Part shown: one piece after another, positions 44,678-53,716 of the stretch
Layout of the letters: every line of letters starts with the position of its first letter
How positions within the stretch are numbered: the stretch's first letter is position 1
Source of the DNA: an uncultured Spirochaetales bacterium
GTDB taxonomy: Bacteria; Spirochaetota; Spirochaetia; Sphaerochaetales; Sphaerochaetaceae
Length of the DNA: 64,000 nucleotides
Assembly (NCBI GenBank): GCA_949285785.1
Contig: CASEAG010000028.1
Span: 62,001-126,000 of the forward strand
Direction: 5' to 3'
Made by a program: the position numbers and the translations under genes
Notes under the pieces: generated by a model
Databases searched by the model: none
Seen by the model: the letters and a program-made list of their open reading frames with translations, nothing else
Told to the model about the DNA's origin: nothing

Positions 44678-45622
44678 TCAGCCAAGAAGATATTCGATTT
44701 CCACCTTTATCGCCTGGTCGTAGTTTCCGAAGTCCTTTCCGAACAGGTTCATCCCTCCGGCATTGTGCCCACCGCTCTCGACACCAAAGGACAGGGAGAA
44801 GTAGTAACCCTTTGCAAGATCCAGCGACTCTATCGTATGCGACGAGACCGGGACGCCATCGGCCAATGTGCCGTTCGCATCAACGACTATCGTCTTCAGT
44901 TCGCCGTACTGGGTGTTGCTCGTCGACCACCACTGCGGAGTCCTCAGTCCCCGGAATCCACCGTAATCGCCAGCTATCGTGAAGGTGTGCACCTTTTTCC
45001 CGTTGAGCTTTATGTAGATGTCTGAAGGCCAGTTGTTGTTATACCCGGGAGCCTCCGAACAGATCTCGAAACTCAGGACAAGTTTCGTGACGTCGTTGGT
45101 ATGGAACAGCCGGTTCGAAATCCGGTATGTAAGCTCTCCGGACGTGAACCAGAGAAGCTGCGCCTTGTCATGCATCGGATGAAAGAAGACATACGGCTCA
45201 TCCTCCTGTTCGAAATACCCATCCTGACCTACGATTCCACACGGAGGTACCACATCGACATCGCTGTAGGAGCCAATTGGAATCTCCCATGAGACTGTAT
45301 TCGTCTTCTGGACCTTGCTCTGGGTGAAGAAATCGAACTGGACAGCCTCGACGAATGCCCCGCAGACCTTGAACGTACCATGCTTTCCCGGCTTCGATGC
45401 GACCGAGATCATCCCTGCATCCTTGAGTATGGACACATGCATGCTGATGCTGGAAATCGATACGTTGAGCGCGTGTGCAAGCTCGCTGATCGACATGCTC
45501 TTGTGCACGAGGAGCCGGAGTATTCCAAGCCTTACCGGAGAAGCAAGGGCATTGGCCACCTGATATGTCCTGTCGCAGTCCTCAAGATCGCAGAAGATTC
45601 TGCCCTTTCCGAAATTGTTCAT
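44678..45622 (-). CDS. ArsR-type regulator fused to a beta-rich sensor-like domain
   Basis: A 314-residue protein. Residues about 15-95 form an ArsR-like winged helix (ANALASPVRLGILRLL, then SISELAHALNVSISSISMHVSIL). The remaining ~210 residues are beta-rich and aromatic (LLWFTSGELTYRI, PQWWSTSNTQYGEL, YYFSLSFGVESGGHNAGG), unlike any metal-sensing ArsR, and look like a carbohydrate-binding jelly roll. It sits inside the operon of a sugar transporter, GH43 enzyme and esterase, so the extra domain may sense the imported sugar. The HTH is sure; the sensor role is inferred. Confidence 0.8.
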   Translation of the reverse strand: MNNFGKGRIFCDLEDCDRTYQVANALASPVRLGILRLLVHKSMSISELAHALNVSISSISMHVSILKDAGMISVASKPGKHGTFKVCGAFVEAVQFDFFTQSKVQKTNTVSWEIPIGSYSDVDVVPPCGIVGQDGYFEQEDEPYVFFHPMHDKAQLLWFTSGELTYRISNRLFHTNDVTKLVLSFEICSEAPGYNNNWPSDIYIKLNGKKVHTFTIAGDYGGFRGLRTPQWWSTSNTQYGELKTIVVDANGTLADGVPVSSHTIESLDLAKGYYFSLSFGVESGGHNAGGMNLFGKDFGNYDQAIKVEIEYLLG

Positions 45623-45628
45623 GTTCCG

Positions 45629-46549
45629 TCATGTTATCGAAACGGAGAGTTTCATTCCATCGATCTTCATCTCGTCTATGCGGGCGATTCTATGGTCCTG
45701 CCCGTCATCGACCTGTCCGGGATCACGCCCGTGGTACACGACATAGCACTTTCCCCCATCGAATATGACGCTGTTGTGCCCAACACCCTCGGCCTTGTCG
45801 CAGCTCTTCATCAGCGGATGATAGCCCGTCGCGTCAGGGTACTTCCTCCAATCAAGCGTCCTCAAGTCGGCATCCTCCGCTCCCGATGCCACGCTGTATC
45901 CTATGAAATACGTCGGATTCTGGTAGCATGCACCAGAATACATCAGGAAATGCACACCTTCATGATAGAAATAGAATGCACCTTCGATCGTATGCCAGTT
46001 CTGCCCCGGTACGAAACGATCTCTCATGAATATCTCTTCGTCGATAGTCGGCACGACCACGGGAACGCTATGCCCCTCGGGCGTATATGGATCGAGAAGC
46101 CTGTCGCATTCGATGAATGTTCCCGGACGGGGACAGTCGTAGTCGTTGGAGCAATAGAACAGATAGAGTCCAGATGAAGTCCTCACCGTATGTGCATCGA
46201 TGGAGAAAGGCGGAAGAATCTTACGTGAGCCGGTGAACGGCCCTTCGGGAGAGGAGGCCGAAGCCACCCTCATCGTCTGCATATGATCGCCTTGTGCTCT
46301 TGCGTCGATGCTGGAATAATACATGAAGAACTCGTCTCCGATTCTTATCACGCTCGGAGCCCATACGCACTTCTGTCCACTGTCATCAAGGCATTTGCCC
46401 ACGTATGTCCACCCATCGAGAAGTCGAGGACTCCTGTAGCAGTATCCTCCCGTGGTATACAGGTAATACGTTCCACCATCCTTGAATATGAACGGATCGG
46501 CCTGGCTGACTGGCGAATCATCGTTGTCACGTCTCTCATAAAGGATCAT
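45629..46549 (-). CDS. glycoside hydrolase family 43
   Basis: A 306-residue five-bladed beta-propeller enzyme of GH43, usually a beta-xylosidase or alpha-L-arabinofuranosidase. The general-base Asp is D18 in SQADPFIF, the acid Glu is probably in WHTIEGAFYFY, and GHNSVIFDG and VYHGRD close the propeller. ATG 46549 (MILYERR) follows GAGGTGG; the frame is open upstream but overlaps the permease gene. No signal peptide is present. It lies 17 nt after the permease gene and 6 nt before the regulator. Confidence 0.9.
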   Translation of the reverse strand: MILYERRDNDDSPVSQADPFIFKDGGTYYLYTTGGYCYRSPRLLDGWTYVGKCLDDSGQKCVWAPSVIRIGDEFFMYYSSIDARAQGDHMQTMRVASASSPEGPFTGSRKILPPFSIDAHTVRTSSGLYLFYCSNDYDCPRPGTFIECDRLLDPYTPEGHSVPVVVPTIDEEIFMRDRFVPGQNWHTIEGAFYFYHEGVHFLMYSGACYQNPTYFIGYSVASGAEDADLRTLDWRKYPDATGYHPLMKSCDKAEGVGHNSVIFDGGKCYVVYHGRDPGQVDDGQDHRIARIDEMKIDGMKLSVSIT

Positions 46550-46566
46550 CTGTCCACCTCTCGAAC

Positions 46567-47388
46567 CTATTTGCTGATACCTTCGATCTGCCCTTTGATG
46601 ATGTGTTTCTGCATCGCAAGGTAGAATACGATGATTGGAGTTATGCCGATCACGCAGGTGGCGGCTGCAAGAGGAAGATCCGCGACACCATTGAATGAGT
46701 TGAATGCGGACTTGATAACAAGAATCAGCGTATGTTTCCTGTTGTTCTGCAGCATGTACATCGGCATTAGATATTCGTTCCAGCATCCTATCGCCGAAAT
46801 TATCATCTGTGTTATCGTCACGCTTCTGAGCTGCGGGAAGATTATCCTGAAAAACGTCGTCAGAACCCCCGCCCCATCGATCATTGCGGCCTCGTCCAGG
46901 TCTCTGGGAACCGACACCATGAAACTTGAATACAGGAACAGAGCGGATGGAATCGAACAGGCCGCGCTCAACAGTGCAAGGCCATGAAGCGTGTTGACCA
47001 GATTCATCGAAACCATCAGCGAATACGTTCCTACCAGCAATGACACCGGAGGAATCATCATCACTGTCAGGTTCACGGTACTGACATAACCAGACAGTCG
47101 GCTCCTGGCACGTGACAGTCCATAAGCCGCCATTGACGAGAGCACGATGATGATCATGACAGCCATGGCTACGACTGCGATGGAATTGGCGAATCCACGC
47201 CAGATTCCACTCTCGGAGAACGCGGTCGAATAATTGTTCCATGCAAACGAGTCAGGTAGTCTGAGCTTGGAGCCGAGATCCTGTATGGTTCGTATCGACA
47301 TGTTGAAAAGGACATAGAACGGCATTGCCGTGATTGCGATTATGGCCGCACCTGCAATATAGCAGAGCACCTTCGTCCTCGTCTTCAT
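46567..47388 (-). CDS. sugar ABC transporter permease (MalG-like)
   Basis: A 273-residue inner-membrane permease with six helices and the EAA loop DLDEAAMIDGAGVLTTFFRI, typical of the CUT1 family second permease. Its start overlaps the stop of the first permease by 1 nt. No ATPase gene is present in the operon, so a shared MsiK-like ATPase encoded elsewhere is needed. Confidence 0.95.
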   Translation of the reverse strand: MKTRTKVLCYIAGAAIIAITAMPFYVLFNMSIRTIQDLGSKLRLPDSFAWNNYSTAFSESGIWRGFANSIAVVAMAVMIIIVLSSMAAYGLSRARSRLSGYVSTVNLTVMMIPPVSLLVGTYSLMVSMNLVNTLHGLALLSAACSIPSALFLYSSFMVSVPRDLDEAAMIDGAGVLTTFFRIIFPQLRSVTITQMIISAIGCWNEYLMPMYMLQNNRKHTLILVIKSAFNSFNGVADLPLAAATCVIGITPIIVFYLAMQKHIIKGQIEGISK

Positions 47389-48254
47389 CAGTACTCGACC
47401 TCCTTTCTTCTCAGGAATCCGCTTATCGGAAGCGTCAGTATCATGATCACGACAATCGTCACGACACCCAACGCCGCTGCATAGCCGGCCTTCTCGTCAT
47501 TGAAATAGAGCAGCTGGATGTAATATGAGAGCGAGAGAGAACCCCTGTTGGGTCCTCCGGATGACATGGCGACGATCATGTCGTACATCTTCAGGCCGTT
47601 GATCAGGTTGATCACGACGGCGGTGGTTATCGATGGGATGAGCAGCGGCAGCGTGATGTATCTGAACTCCTGCCAATGCCCCACTCCATCAAGACGGGCC
47701 GCCTCCCTGTACATGTCGGGTATATTCTGCAGTCCATCAAGGTATACGACCATGCACAGTCCCACATACTGCCAGGAGTTGACCAGCGTAATCAGGACAA
47801 CGGCCTGTATTCCGCTCTCCATCCAGTAGACAGGCTCATGGCCGAGCATCGCAAGAATCTCGTTGAGTACACCACCCTGGTACTGGACGAAATAGTACAT
47901 GATCTGCCCCATGATGAACTGTGCCACCATGATGGGTAGATACACGACGACACGCAGGATGTTCCGTCCTTTGAACTTCATGTTCAGGTACAGGGCCAGA
48001 ATCAGGCCGAAGACATTCTGAAGGAGCGTCGAACCGAAACCATAGATGATGGTGTTTCCCAGAGACCTGTAGAACAGCGGGTCGGAGAAAATGCCGATAT
48101 AGTTCTCGATTCCAAGGAATGACATGCGCTGCGAATAACCGTTCCATTTGAAGAACGACAACCGAACGGCATTGAGCAATGGTAGCACGATGAAGACAAC
48201 GAGCATGAGAACAGCCGGTACTGTCATAAGCATATATTTACGGTTTCTCTTCAT
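47388..48254 (-). CDS. sugar ABC transporter permease (MalF-like)
   Basis: A 288-residue CUT1 permease with six helices (the first at about 9-30) and the EAA loop MYREAARLDGVGHWQEFRYI. It follows the binding-protein gene after a hairpin-bearing gap of 67 nt, the usual binding protein-permease-permease order. Confidence 0.95.
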   Translation of the reverse strand: MKRNRKYMLMTVPAVLMLVVFIVLPLLNAVRLSFFKWNGYSQRMSFLGIENYIGIFSDPLFYRSLGNTIIYGFGSTLLQNVFGLILALYLNMKFKGRNILRVVVYLPIMVAQFIMGQIMYYFVQYQGGVLNEILAMLGHEPVYWMESGIQAVVLITLVNSWQYVGLCMVVYLDGLQNIPDMYREAARLDGVGHWQEFRYITLPLLIPSITTAVVINLINGLKMYDMIVAMSSGGPNRGSLSLSYYIQLLYFNDEKAGYAAALGVVTIVVIMILTLPISGFLRRKEVEY

Positions 48255-48283
48255 GACTCCTCCCCCGTCATGGACACAATACA

Positions 48284-48310
48284 GGCATGGCGGAGGCTAT
48301 CCGCCATGCC
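48284..48310 (-). promoter_or_regulatory. intercistronic hairpin between binding-protein and permease genes
   Basis: GGCATGGCGGA and TCCGCCATGCC form an 11-bp perfect stem with a 5-nt loop right after the binding-protein stop. Such hairpins protect the abundant binding-protein mRNA and lower downstream expression. Confidence 0.7.
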
Positions 48311-48321
48311 GATTAGTGGAA

Positions 48322-49593
48322 TCAGATATAAAGGTTCTGATAGTTCTCCAGCAGATATGCCTGGACTTCGTCGATTCCAGCAGGCGAATGGTCGTCGAAG
48401 AGCATGTCGGATGCGATGTCGAAGACCTGCCACATTCCGGATGGCATGTATTTCCTGTCCCAGAGGTTCTCATACAGGATGTCGGAATCGACGCATTTCT
48501 CCTGCATTTCCAGATATAGTTCGGCCTGATATCCGTCATCGTATGGAAGAGAGGATTCGAGTGCACACACATAGCCTGTGGAGGCAGTCAGTGTCGATGC
48601 GTTCTCCGGTCTTGCCATGAATTCGAGGAAGGCCTTGCTGGCTGAGACATGATCGCTGTCCTTCCAGATTCCGAAGGTGTCTCCTTCACCTACGAAGATG
48701 AACTCCTTGCCGCCATCCTGGGAAGCGAAGTTCGGGAGGAACACATAGTCCGCCTCGGGATTGAGCGTCTTGCAGCCAACAAGGAATGATCCGCCATTTC
48801 CAATCTCGAATGCGGCCTCGCCTGCAGCGAACCGTTCGGAGATGTCCGTGTCGTTGATCGTCAGTGCATCAGGGTAGAAGTATCCTGCATCCAGCCACTG
48901 GGCGTACTGTTCGAGCAGGGCACGATAGGAATCGAAATCGTATGATCCATCCAGCATCGCATCACTGTCCTCAGCCAGCTCACCGGGATAGGAGACGAAG
49001 GTTCCGGCGATGTTCGCCAGAAGACCGGCCTCCGAAGGATTGTTGATTGGAGTATATCCAAGTGCCTTCACCTTCTCGCAGGCTTGTGTGAAATCATCCC
49101 AGGTATGGATAGAGTACGGATCGACTCCGGCCTCTTCAAGAATGTCGCGGTTGGCAACGGTTCCTCCAACCATCAGCGAGGTCATAAGGACATAGATGCT
49201 TCCATCATCATCCCTGATGACTCCAAGCGCGGCATCCGTATAGTCCGACGCCCACGGCTCATTCCTCAGATCCATCAGGTATTCCTTGTAACGCAGGATC
49301 GACCAGCCATGTGTCTGGAAGACGTCAGGAAGGCTGTTGGATGCCATCCTCGTCTTCATGGTGTTCTCGTAGTCGTTACCGTATTCGACAACTTCGACAT
49401 TGACGCCTGACTCGGCTTCAAATGCGTTGACGAGCTCGTTGAACACCTCAGCCTGGATTCCCGTGTAGTTGACAGCAACCTCTATCGTCTGTCCGGAGAT
49501 ATCCTGGTCATCAGTGGATTCTGAACTTCCATTGGCAAAGCACATTGCCATTGCCACCAACGATACCACAAAGAAAGTCAAGATTCTCTTCAT
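48322..49593 (-). CDS. sugar ABC transporter substrate-binding protein
   Basis: A 423-residue exported binding protein with a signal peptide (MKRILTFFVVSLVAMAMCFA) followed by NGSSES, the leader end common in spirochaete binding proteins; Cys18 could instead be a lipobox Cys. The mature part is the two-lobe extracellular solute-binding family 1 (MKTRMASNSLPDVFQTH, FAAGEAAFEIGNGG). AAAGGAG precedes the ATG. It is the first and probably most expressed gene of the GH43 operon. The ligand is likely a short xylo- or arabino-oligosaccharide, inferred from the neighbours. Confidence 0.93.
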   Translation of the reverse strand: MKRILTFFVVSLVAMAMCFANGSSESTDDQDISGQTIEVAVNYTGIQAEVFNELVNAFEAESGVNVEVVEYGNDYENTMKTRMASNSLPDVFQTHGWSILRYKEYLMDLRNEPWASDYTDAALGVIRDDDGSIYVLMTSLMVGGTVANRDILEEAGVDPYSIHTWDDFTQACEKVKALGYTPINNPSEAGLLANIAGTFVSYPGELAEDSDAMLDGSYDFDSYRALLEQYAQWLDAGYFYPDALTINDTDISERFAAGEAAFEIGNGGSFLVGCKTLNPEADYVFLPNFASQDGGKEFIFVGEGDTFGIWKDSDHVSASKAFLEFMARPENASTLTASTGYVCALESSLPYDDGYQAELYLEMQEKCVDSDILYENLWDRKYMPSGMWQVFDIASDMLFDDHSPAGIDEVQAYLLENYQNLYI

Positions 49594-49613
49594 CGTTTTT
49601 CTCCTTTGCCTGC

Positions 49614-49643
49614 AGTCTAGTTTTGCACTTCGGCAAGCCGCAA
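49614..49643 (-). promoter_or_regulatory. possible promoter of the sugar ABC-GH43 operon
   Basis: Minus-strand TTGCGG (49643-49638), an 18-nt spacer and TAGACT (49619-49614). A weak inverted repeat TGTCA-n5-TGACA (49676-49690) lies upstream and could bind the operon's own regulator. Confidence 0.45.
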
Positions 49644-49769
49644 CATCGTTTTGGAAATTTGTAAAACATTCCCAATGTCACTACATGACAGCTGAAATAA
49701 AATGAAGAGGACGGAAATCCACTTCATTCACACACACAACCTGAAATGGCGTCTTCCGGATCTGAGTGG

Positions 49770-49806
49770 AAAAAAAAGCTCATCAGACACAAGACGACAG
49801 ACGAAC
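49770..49806 (-). terminator. Rho-independent terminator of rsgA-mutS2
   Basis: On the minus strand GTTCGTC and GATGAGC can pair (7 bp with G-U pairs) around a 15-nt loop, directly followed by T8. The stem begins immediately after the mutS2 stop. Confidence 0.7.
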
Positions 49807-52101
49807 TCACTCCTTCAGCATGACATAGGTCTTGCCCATCCCGCCGTCCTCGGGATTGGCGAAGTAGTAGTCCTTGACCGCATTGTGGTGCTTGAGATGT
49901 CCATGGATGCCCTGAGAGAGAATCCCGTTGCCGTATCCGTGGATGACGGAGAACGATGAAAGGGAATGGACGAGGCAGGACTCGATCTCGTCGTCTATCG
50001 CCTGCAGCGCCTCCTCCAGACGTCTTCCCCTGAGATCGAGCACGAGACTGGGCCTCCCGCTCGTGACCTTGAACGGAGACACGCTGCCCTTCTTCTCCAC
50101 AGGAGCAGGCCTCAGGTCGTCATACGACAGCGTGATCTTCATCGAATCGATAGAGACCTGGTACCTGCCCTTTCCCATGTCGCGCAGGATGACACCTCGT
50201 CTGCCGAACGCTCCGCAGTAGACCTCGTCCCCGGCCTTGTAGACGACCCCGCTGTCGACTCTTCTCTTCTCCTTCGCCTCGGCGACTGCACGGTCCGCTT
50301 CGCGGCTTCTGTCCTCCATCGACGCGATGAACGCCTTCACGGCATGGGTCTTCTCGCTGGTGATCGCACCGGTGCTTACGTCCTTGACGAGCTTCTCCAG
50401 CCTTTTCCGGGTCTCCTTCATCCAGACCCTCAACTCGTCGGCACCCGTCTCCTGGAGACGGAGCTGAAGCTGTTCGAGTGCCCGGCTCTTCTCCTCCAGC
50501 TCGCCTTCGAGCTTCTCGTAGCGCTTCTTCTCCAGAGCAAGCTCGGTGACCTTCCTGTCCAGTGCACGGGACTTGCCGTTGAGCGATGCGATCAGCTGGG
50601 AGACGGACGACGATGATGTCATGTTCTCCCGCGCGCTCCTTATCACGCTTTGCGGAAGGCCCATGCGCTTGGCGATCGCTATTGCATGGCTGTCTCCGGG
50701 AAGCCCCTCGATGACGCGGAAGGTGGGCCTGTCCGTGCCTTCGTCGAACTCCATCGAGGCGTTTAGCATCATGGGGTCGGAATAAGCATGCATCTTCACC
50801 TGCGAGTAGTGGCTGGTGATGAACAGCATCGCCCCCTTCTGCTTGAAATAGTCCAGGAGACTGTCCGTCAGGGCGGCGCCTTCGGCCGGATCCGTTCCGC
50901 TTCCTATCTCGTCGAGAAGCACCAGCGACCTGGAATCGGCACTGCGGCAGATCGAGGCGACGTTGGCCATGTGGGATGAGAATGTGGAGAAGTTCTCCAG
51001 AATCGACTGCCCATCGCCTATGTCCGTGTACACGTCGTCGAACAAGGGAAGGCGGCTTCCCTCGTCGAAAGGAGCCCAGCCGCAGGTCTGAGAAAGCAGC
51101 ACGAACAGGGCGACCGTCTTCATCGTGACGGTCTTTCCACCTGCGTTGGCACCGGATAGCACCACGACACGCACAGGACTTTCAACGTGCAGGCTTATCG
51201 GGACGGCCTTGTCGAACAACAGGGGATGACGCGCACCGACGATCCTGATCGAGTCGGAGAACACCGTCCTCTGTGAACGCGTCCTCTTCACGAAGAGCGC
51301 GAAGGCGTAATGGAAGTCGAACAGCGAGACGTACTCCACAAGATCCCTGAGCCTGGGGATGACCTCTTTCACCGACGTTGACAGGTCGTGGAGGATCCTG
51401 TGCTTCATTCGCACGATCTCGTCCTGGGCAAGGGCGACGCGGTTGTTGAGGTCCACCAGTTCGAAAGGCTCGATGAAGAGCGTGGACCCCGTCGCGGACG
51501 ATCCCTGTACGTAGCCTTCCATCATGCTCCTTCTGTCGCGCTTAACGGGCAGCACCACGCGTTCGTTGCGGTATACCGCCTCTCGTGATTGGAAGAGGTC
51601 GGCGTTCGAGTTCATGTACTGCTGGGTGAACGAGATCCTTCTTGCCCTCTCGCCTTCGAGCGCCTTGTACAGGGGCCTGAGCAGGGGATGCGTCTCCTTG
51701 ACGCTTCCATCGGCCTCGATGGAAGAGCGGATGCTGCGGCCAAGCTCCCTGAGATCCGGTGTACACAGATCCGGATCCTCCTCGAAGCGGGAGAGGGTGT
51801 CCAGTGCACCGATGTACTGGCTCACGTCGTAAAGCATCCGCCCGTCGTAATCGACGACATGGGCATCCTCCGCCTCGAAGAGAGGCGCAAGCGATACGAA
51901 CGGATCCAGGACCACCTCGCCACGCTCGATCCGGGCGATAATCGACCCGATCCGCTCGGCACGCGAGGCTATAACGGCCGGATCCGTGCTGAAGAGAGCC
52001 GGGGAGATGTACGCCCTGCCCTCGTCGCTCAGACAGCCTTGTCTTACGATGTCCAGAACCTTCTCGAACTCGAGATCCGCAATTGCACGCTCGCCTATCA
52101 C
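49807..52101 (-). CDS. mutS2: endonuclease MutS2 (RqcU-type ribosome rescue factor)
   Basis: A 764-residue MutS homologue without the mismatch-binding N-terminal domains. It has the lever/clamp region, the ATPase with SGANAGGKT and LLDEIGSGTDP, a long coiled coil (about 500-600) and a C-terminal Smr domain (LDLRGRRLEEAL and HGYGNG). MutS2 proteins suppress recombination or split collided ribosomes. GTG 52101 overlaps the rsgA stop (GTGA); the frame continues upstream inside rsgA, but that part is not MutS2-like. A terminator follows. Confidence 0.94.
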   Translation of the reverse strand: MIGERAIADLEFEKVLDIVRQGCLSDEGRAYISPALFSTDPAVIASRAERIGSIIARIERGEVVLDPFVSLAPLFEAEDAHVVDYDGRMLYDVSQYIGALDTLSRFEEDPDLCTPDLRELGRSIRSSIEADGSVKETHPLLRPLYKALEGERARRISFTQQYMNSNADLFQSREAVYRNERVVLPVKRDRRSMMEGYVQGSSATGSTLFIEPFELVDLNNRVALAQDEIVRMKHRILHDLSTSVKEVIPRLRDLVEYVSLFDFHYAFALFVKRTRSQRTVFSDSIRIVGARHPLLFDKAVPISLHVESPVRVVVLSGANAGGKTVTMKTVALFVLLSQTCGWAPFDEGSRLPLFDDVYTDIGDGQSILENFSTFSSHMANVASICRSADSRSLVLLDEIGSGTDPAEGAALTDSLLDYFKQKGAMLFITSHYSQVKMHAYSDPMMLNASMEFDEGTDRPTFRVIEGLPGDSHAIAIAKRMGLPQSVIRSARENMTSSSSVSQLIASLNGKSRALDRKVTELALEKKRYEKLEGELEEKSRALEQLQLRLQETGADELRVWMKETRKRLEKLVKDVSTGAITSEKTHAVKAFIASMEDRSREADRAVAEAKEKRRVDSGVVYKAGDEVYCGAFGRRGVILRDMGKGRYQVSIDSMKITLSYDDLRPAPVEKKGSVSPFKVTSGRPSLVLDLRGRRLEEALQAIDDEIESCLVHSLSSFSVIHGYGNGILSQGIHGHLKHHNAVKDYYFANPEDGGMGKTYVMLKE

Positions 52102-53042
52102 TGCTTGTTCTTCCTGAAACGGGTCCTCAGATAGCCGGGCTTGCGGGCCTCGAGGCTCTCCAGCATACCGAGGTAGCTTACATACCTGTCGCTGTCGACA
52201 AGGCCTTGTTCGACGGCCCTCACGACGGCGCAATCCGGTTCGTCTCGATGGGTGCATCCGCTACCATAGGCGCACATCGGAGAGAAGGCGGAGAACTCGA
52301 CAAAACTGGATGCAAGGACGCTGCGCTCCTCGTATGGCACCAGAAGCTCCCTCACGCCGGGCGTGTCTATGATCCTGATGTCGTCCCTCTCGAGGTACAG
52401 CGAATGGTTGGTCGTGTGACGGCCGCGCTGGTACTTCTCGCTGATGGCCCCGGTGGTCTGCTTCTTCTCGGGATCGACGATCAGGTTGACCAGCGTGCTC
52501 TTGCCCACCCCGCTCTGGCCGACGAAGGCCGTCGTGCGTCCTCTGAGAAGCGCCTTGAGATCCTCGATGTTCTCCCCGCTGACCGCGCTGACCGCGATTA
52601 TCCTGTATCCAAGACGATGATAGAGCGCCCACCGGTCGAACTCCTCCTGGGTGAGGTCGAAGTCGCACTTGTTCATCACGATCATGACATCGCAGCCGTG
52701 GACGCATGTGATCGCCCTGTCGAGGAAACGCGGACGGAACGGCGGCTCATAGGCCGAGGTGATGATCGCCACCTGGTCCATGTTCGCCGCGATCGTCTGG
52801 TTCTTCTCGAGCTTCACGTTCCAGCGCACGAACGCGCTGGTGCGCTCGAGACGACGGGTTATCAGGCCTTCGTCGTCGCTGTATGGAGTGAACTCCACAA
52901 GATCCCCGACCGCAAGAGGATTGTATTCGTACTCCTCAAGCGGCAGGACCTTGCCCTTTATCCGGAGCCTGTAGTGGCAGCCGCCGTCCGCCACCCAGCC
53001 GTCGTATAGATTGTTTATTGCCTTCCTTATCTGTGCGATCAC
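52098..53042 (-). CDS. rsgA: small ribosomal subunit GTPase RsgA
   Basis: A circularly permuted GTPase of 314 residues that helps mature the 30S subunit. An OB fold (about 10-75) is followed by the permuted G motifs: NKCD (G4), SAVSGEN (G5), GQSGVGKST (G1) and DTPG (G3). A C-terminal zinc site follows (CAYGSGCTHRDEPDC). The start is taken as GTG 53042, exactly 6 nt after a TAGACT -10 box, with no Shine-Dalgarno, so the mRNA appears leaderless. TTG 53048 is the alternative. Confidence 0.93.
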   Translation of the reverse strand: MIAQIRKAINNLYDGWVADGGCHYRLRIKGKVLPLEEYEYNPLAVGDLVEFTPYSDDEGLITRRLERTSAFVRWNVKLEKNQTIAANMDQVAIITSAYEPPFRPRFLDRAITCVHGCDVMIVMNKCDFDLTQEEFDRWALYHRLGYRIIAVSAVSGENIEDLKALLRGRTTAFVGQSGVGKSTLVNLIVDPEKKQTTGAISEKYQRGRHTTNHSLYLERDDIRIIDTPGVRELLVPYEERSVLASSFVEFSAFSPMCAYGSGCTHRDEPDCAVVRAVEQGLVDSDRYVSYLGMLESLEARKPGYLRTRFRKNKQ

Positions 53043-53048
53043 GCGCAA

Positions 53049-53057
53049 AGTCTAGCA
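53049..53057 (-). promoter_or_regulatory. extended -10 of rsgA-mutS2 (leaderless start)
   Basis: TGC-TAGACT on the minus strand, then 6 nt, then the GTG start. The -35 (TGTCAA, 18 nt upstream) is poor. Confidence 0.55.
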
Positions 53058-53072
53058 CAAATGGCCATGATG

Positions 53073-53104
53073 TTGACACTCTCCCCCGCATGACGTGCTA
53101 TCCT
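53073..53104 (+). promoter_or_regulatory. promoter of the pentapeptide-repeat gene (leaderless start)
   Basis: TTGACA (53073-53078) and TGC-TATCCT (-10 at 53099-53104) lie 20 nt apart, longer than usual; the ATG at 53111 comes 6 nt after the -10. This promoter region is shared with the divergent rsgA. Confidence 0.5.
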
Positions 53105-53110
53105 TTGTCC

Positions 53111-53716
53111 ATGTTCGATTCGAAGATCTGCTCCTACAAGGACTGCATGAGCTACGTCAGCGCCCCATACGACACATGCTTCCACCACTCGAGCAGCCAG
53201 GAGAAGGCCATCATACTCGAGTCGCTCAGGGCCGCGCTCGAACGGCGCGACCTCGTGCGGGACGTGTCGATCATCGGCGGCGACTTCGAGGACCTGGACG
53301 TCAGGGACACCAGCATCCGCGGCTCCAACTTCTCGTTCTCTACGTTCCGTGGCTGCGACTTCTCGTCCAGCAGGGTCTCTACATGCTTCTTCGACATGTG
53401 CGTCTTCATCGACTGCCGCTTCGACGATATCCATGCACGCTATTCGGTCTTCTCAGGAGCGAACATGCGCAGGTGCACATTCTGCGGCAGCACCATGGTC
53501 AACTGCAACTTCATGGGGCTGGACAGCACGCACAACGACTTCTCCGGCAGCGACCTCTACTTCTCCAACTTCAGCATGTCGCGCATCATCGACACCAGCT
53601 TCGAGGACTGCAACCTCAGACGTGTCAACTTCCGCGCAAGCGCGATACGCGACACCTCCTTCCGCTACTCCAATCCGGAGGAGGCCTTCTTCCAGAACGA
53701 GGAGGCGCTCAGATGA
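53111..53716 (+). CDS. pentapeptide-repeat protein with N-terminal Cys/His knuckle
   Basis: A 201-residue protein. Residues 7-26 hold C-x4-C-x10-C-x-HH, a possible zinc site. From about residue 60 to 190 there are some 25 pentapeptide repeats with central Phe/Leu (DFEDL, NFSFS, TFRGC, DFSSS, CFFDM), which fold as a right-handed beta-helix. Pentapeptide proteins often mimic DNA or bind partners; the role here is unknown. It is translationally coupled (ATGA) to the next gene. The start codon is probably leaderless. Confidence 0.85.
   Translation: MFDSKICSYKDCMSYVSAPYDTCFHHSSSQEKAIILESLRAALERRDLVRDVSIIGGDFEDLDVRDTSIRGSNFSFSTFRGCDFSSSRVSTCFFDMCVFIDCRFDDIHARYSVFSGANMRRCTFCGSTMVNCNFMGLDSTHNDFSGSDLYFSNFSMSRIIDTSFEDCNLRRVNFRASAIRDTSFRYSNPEEAFFQNEEALR

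Noticed and set aside
46550-47242. N-terminal extension of GH43 reaching into the permease gene
   Set aside because: The extension is out of frame with the permease and has no domain; ATG 46549 has a strong Shine-Dalgarno.
52102-52257. N-terminal extension of MutS2 inside rsgA
   Set aside because: Arg-rich shadow of rsgA; GTG 52101 overlaps the rsgA stop and matches the MutS2 N-terminus.
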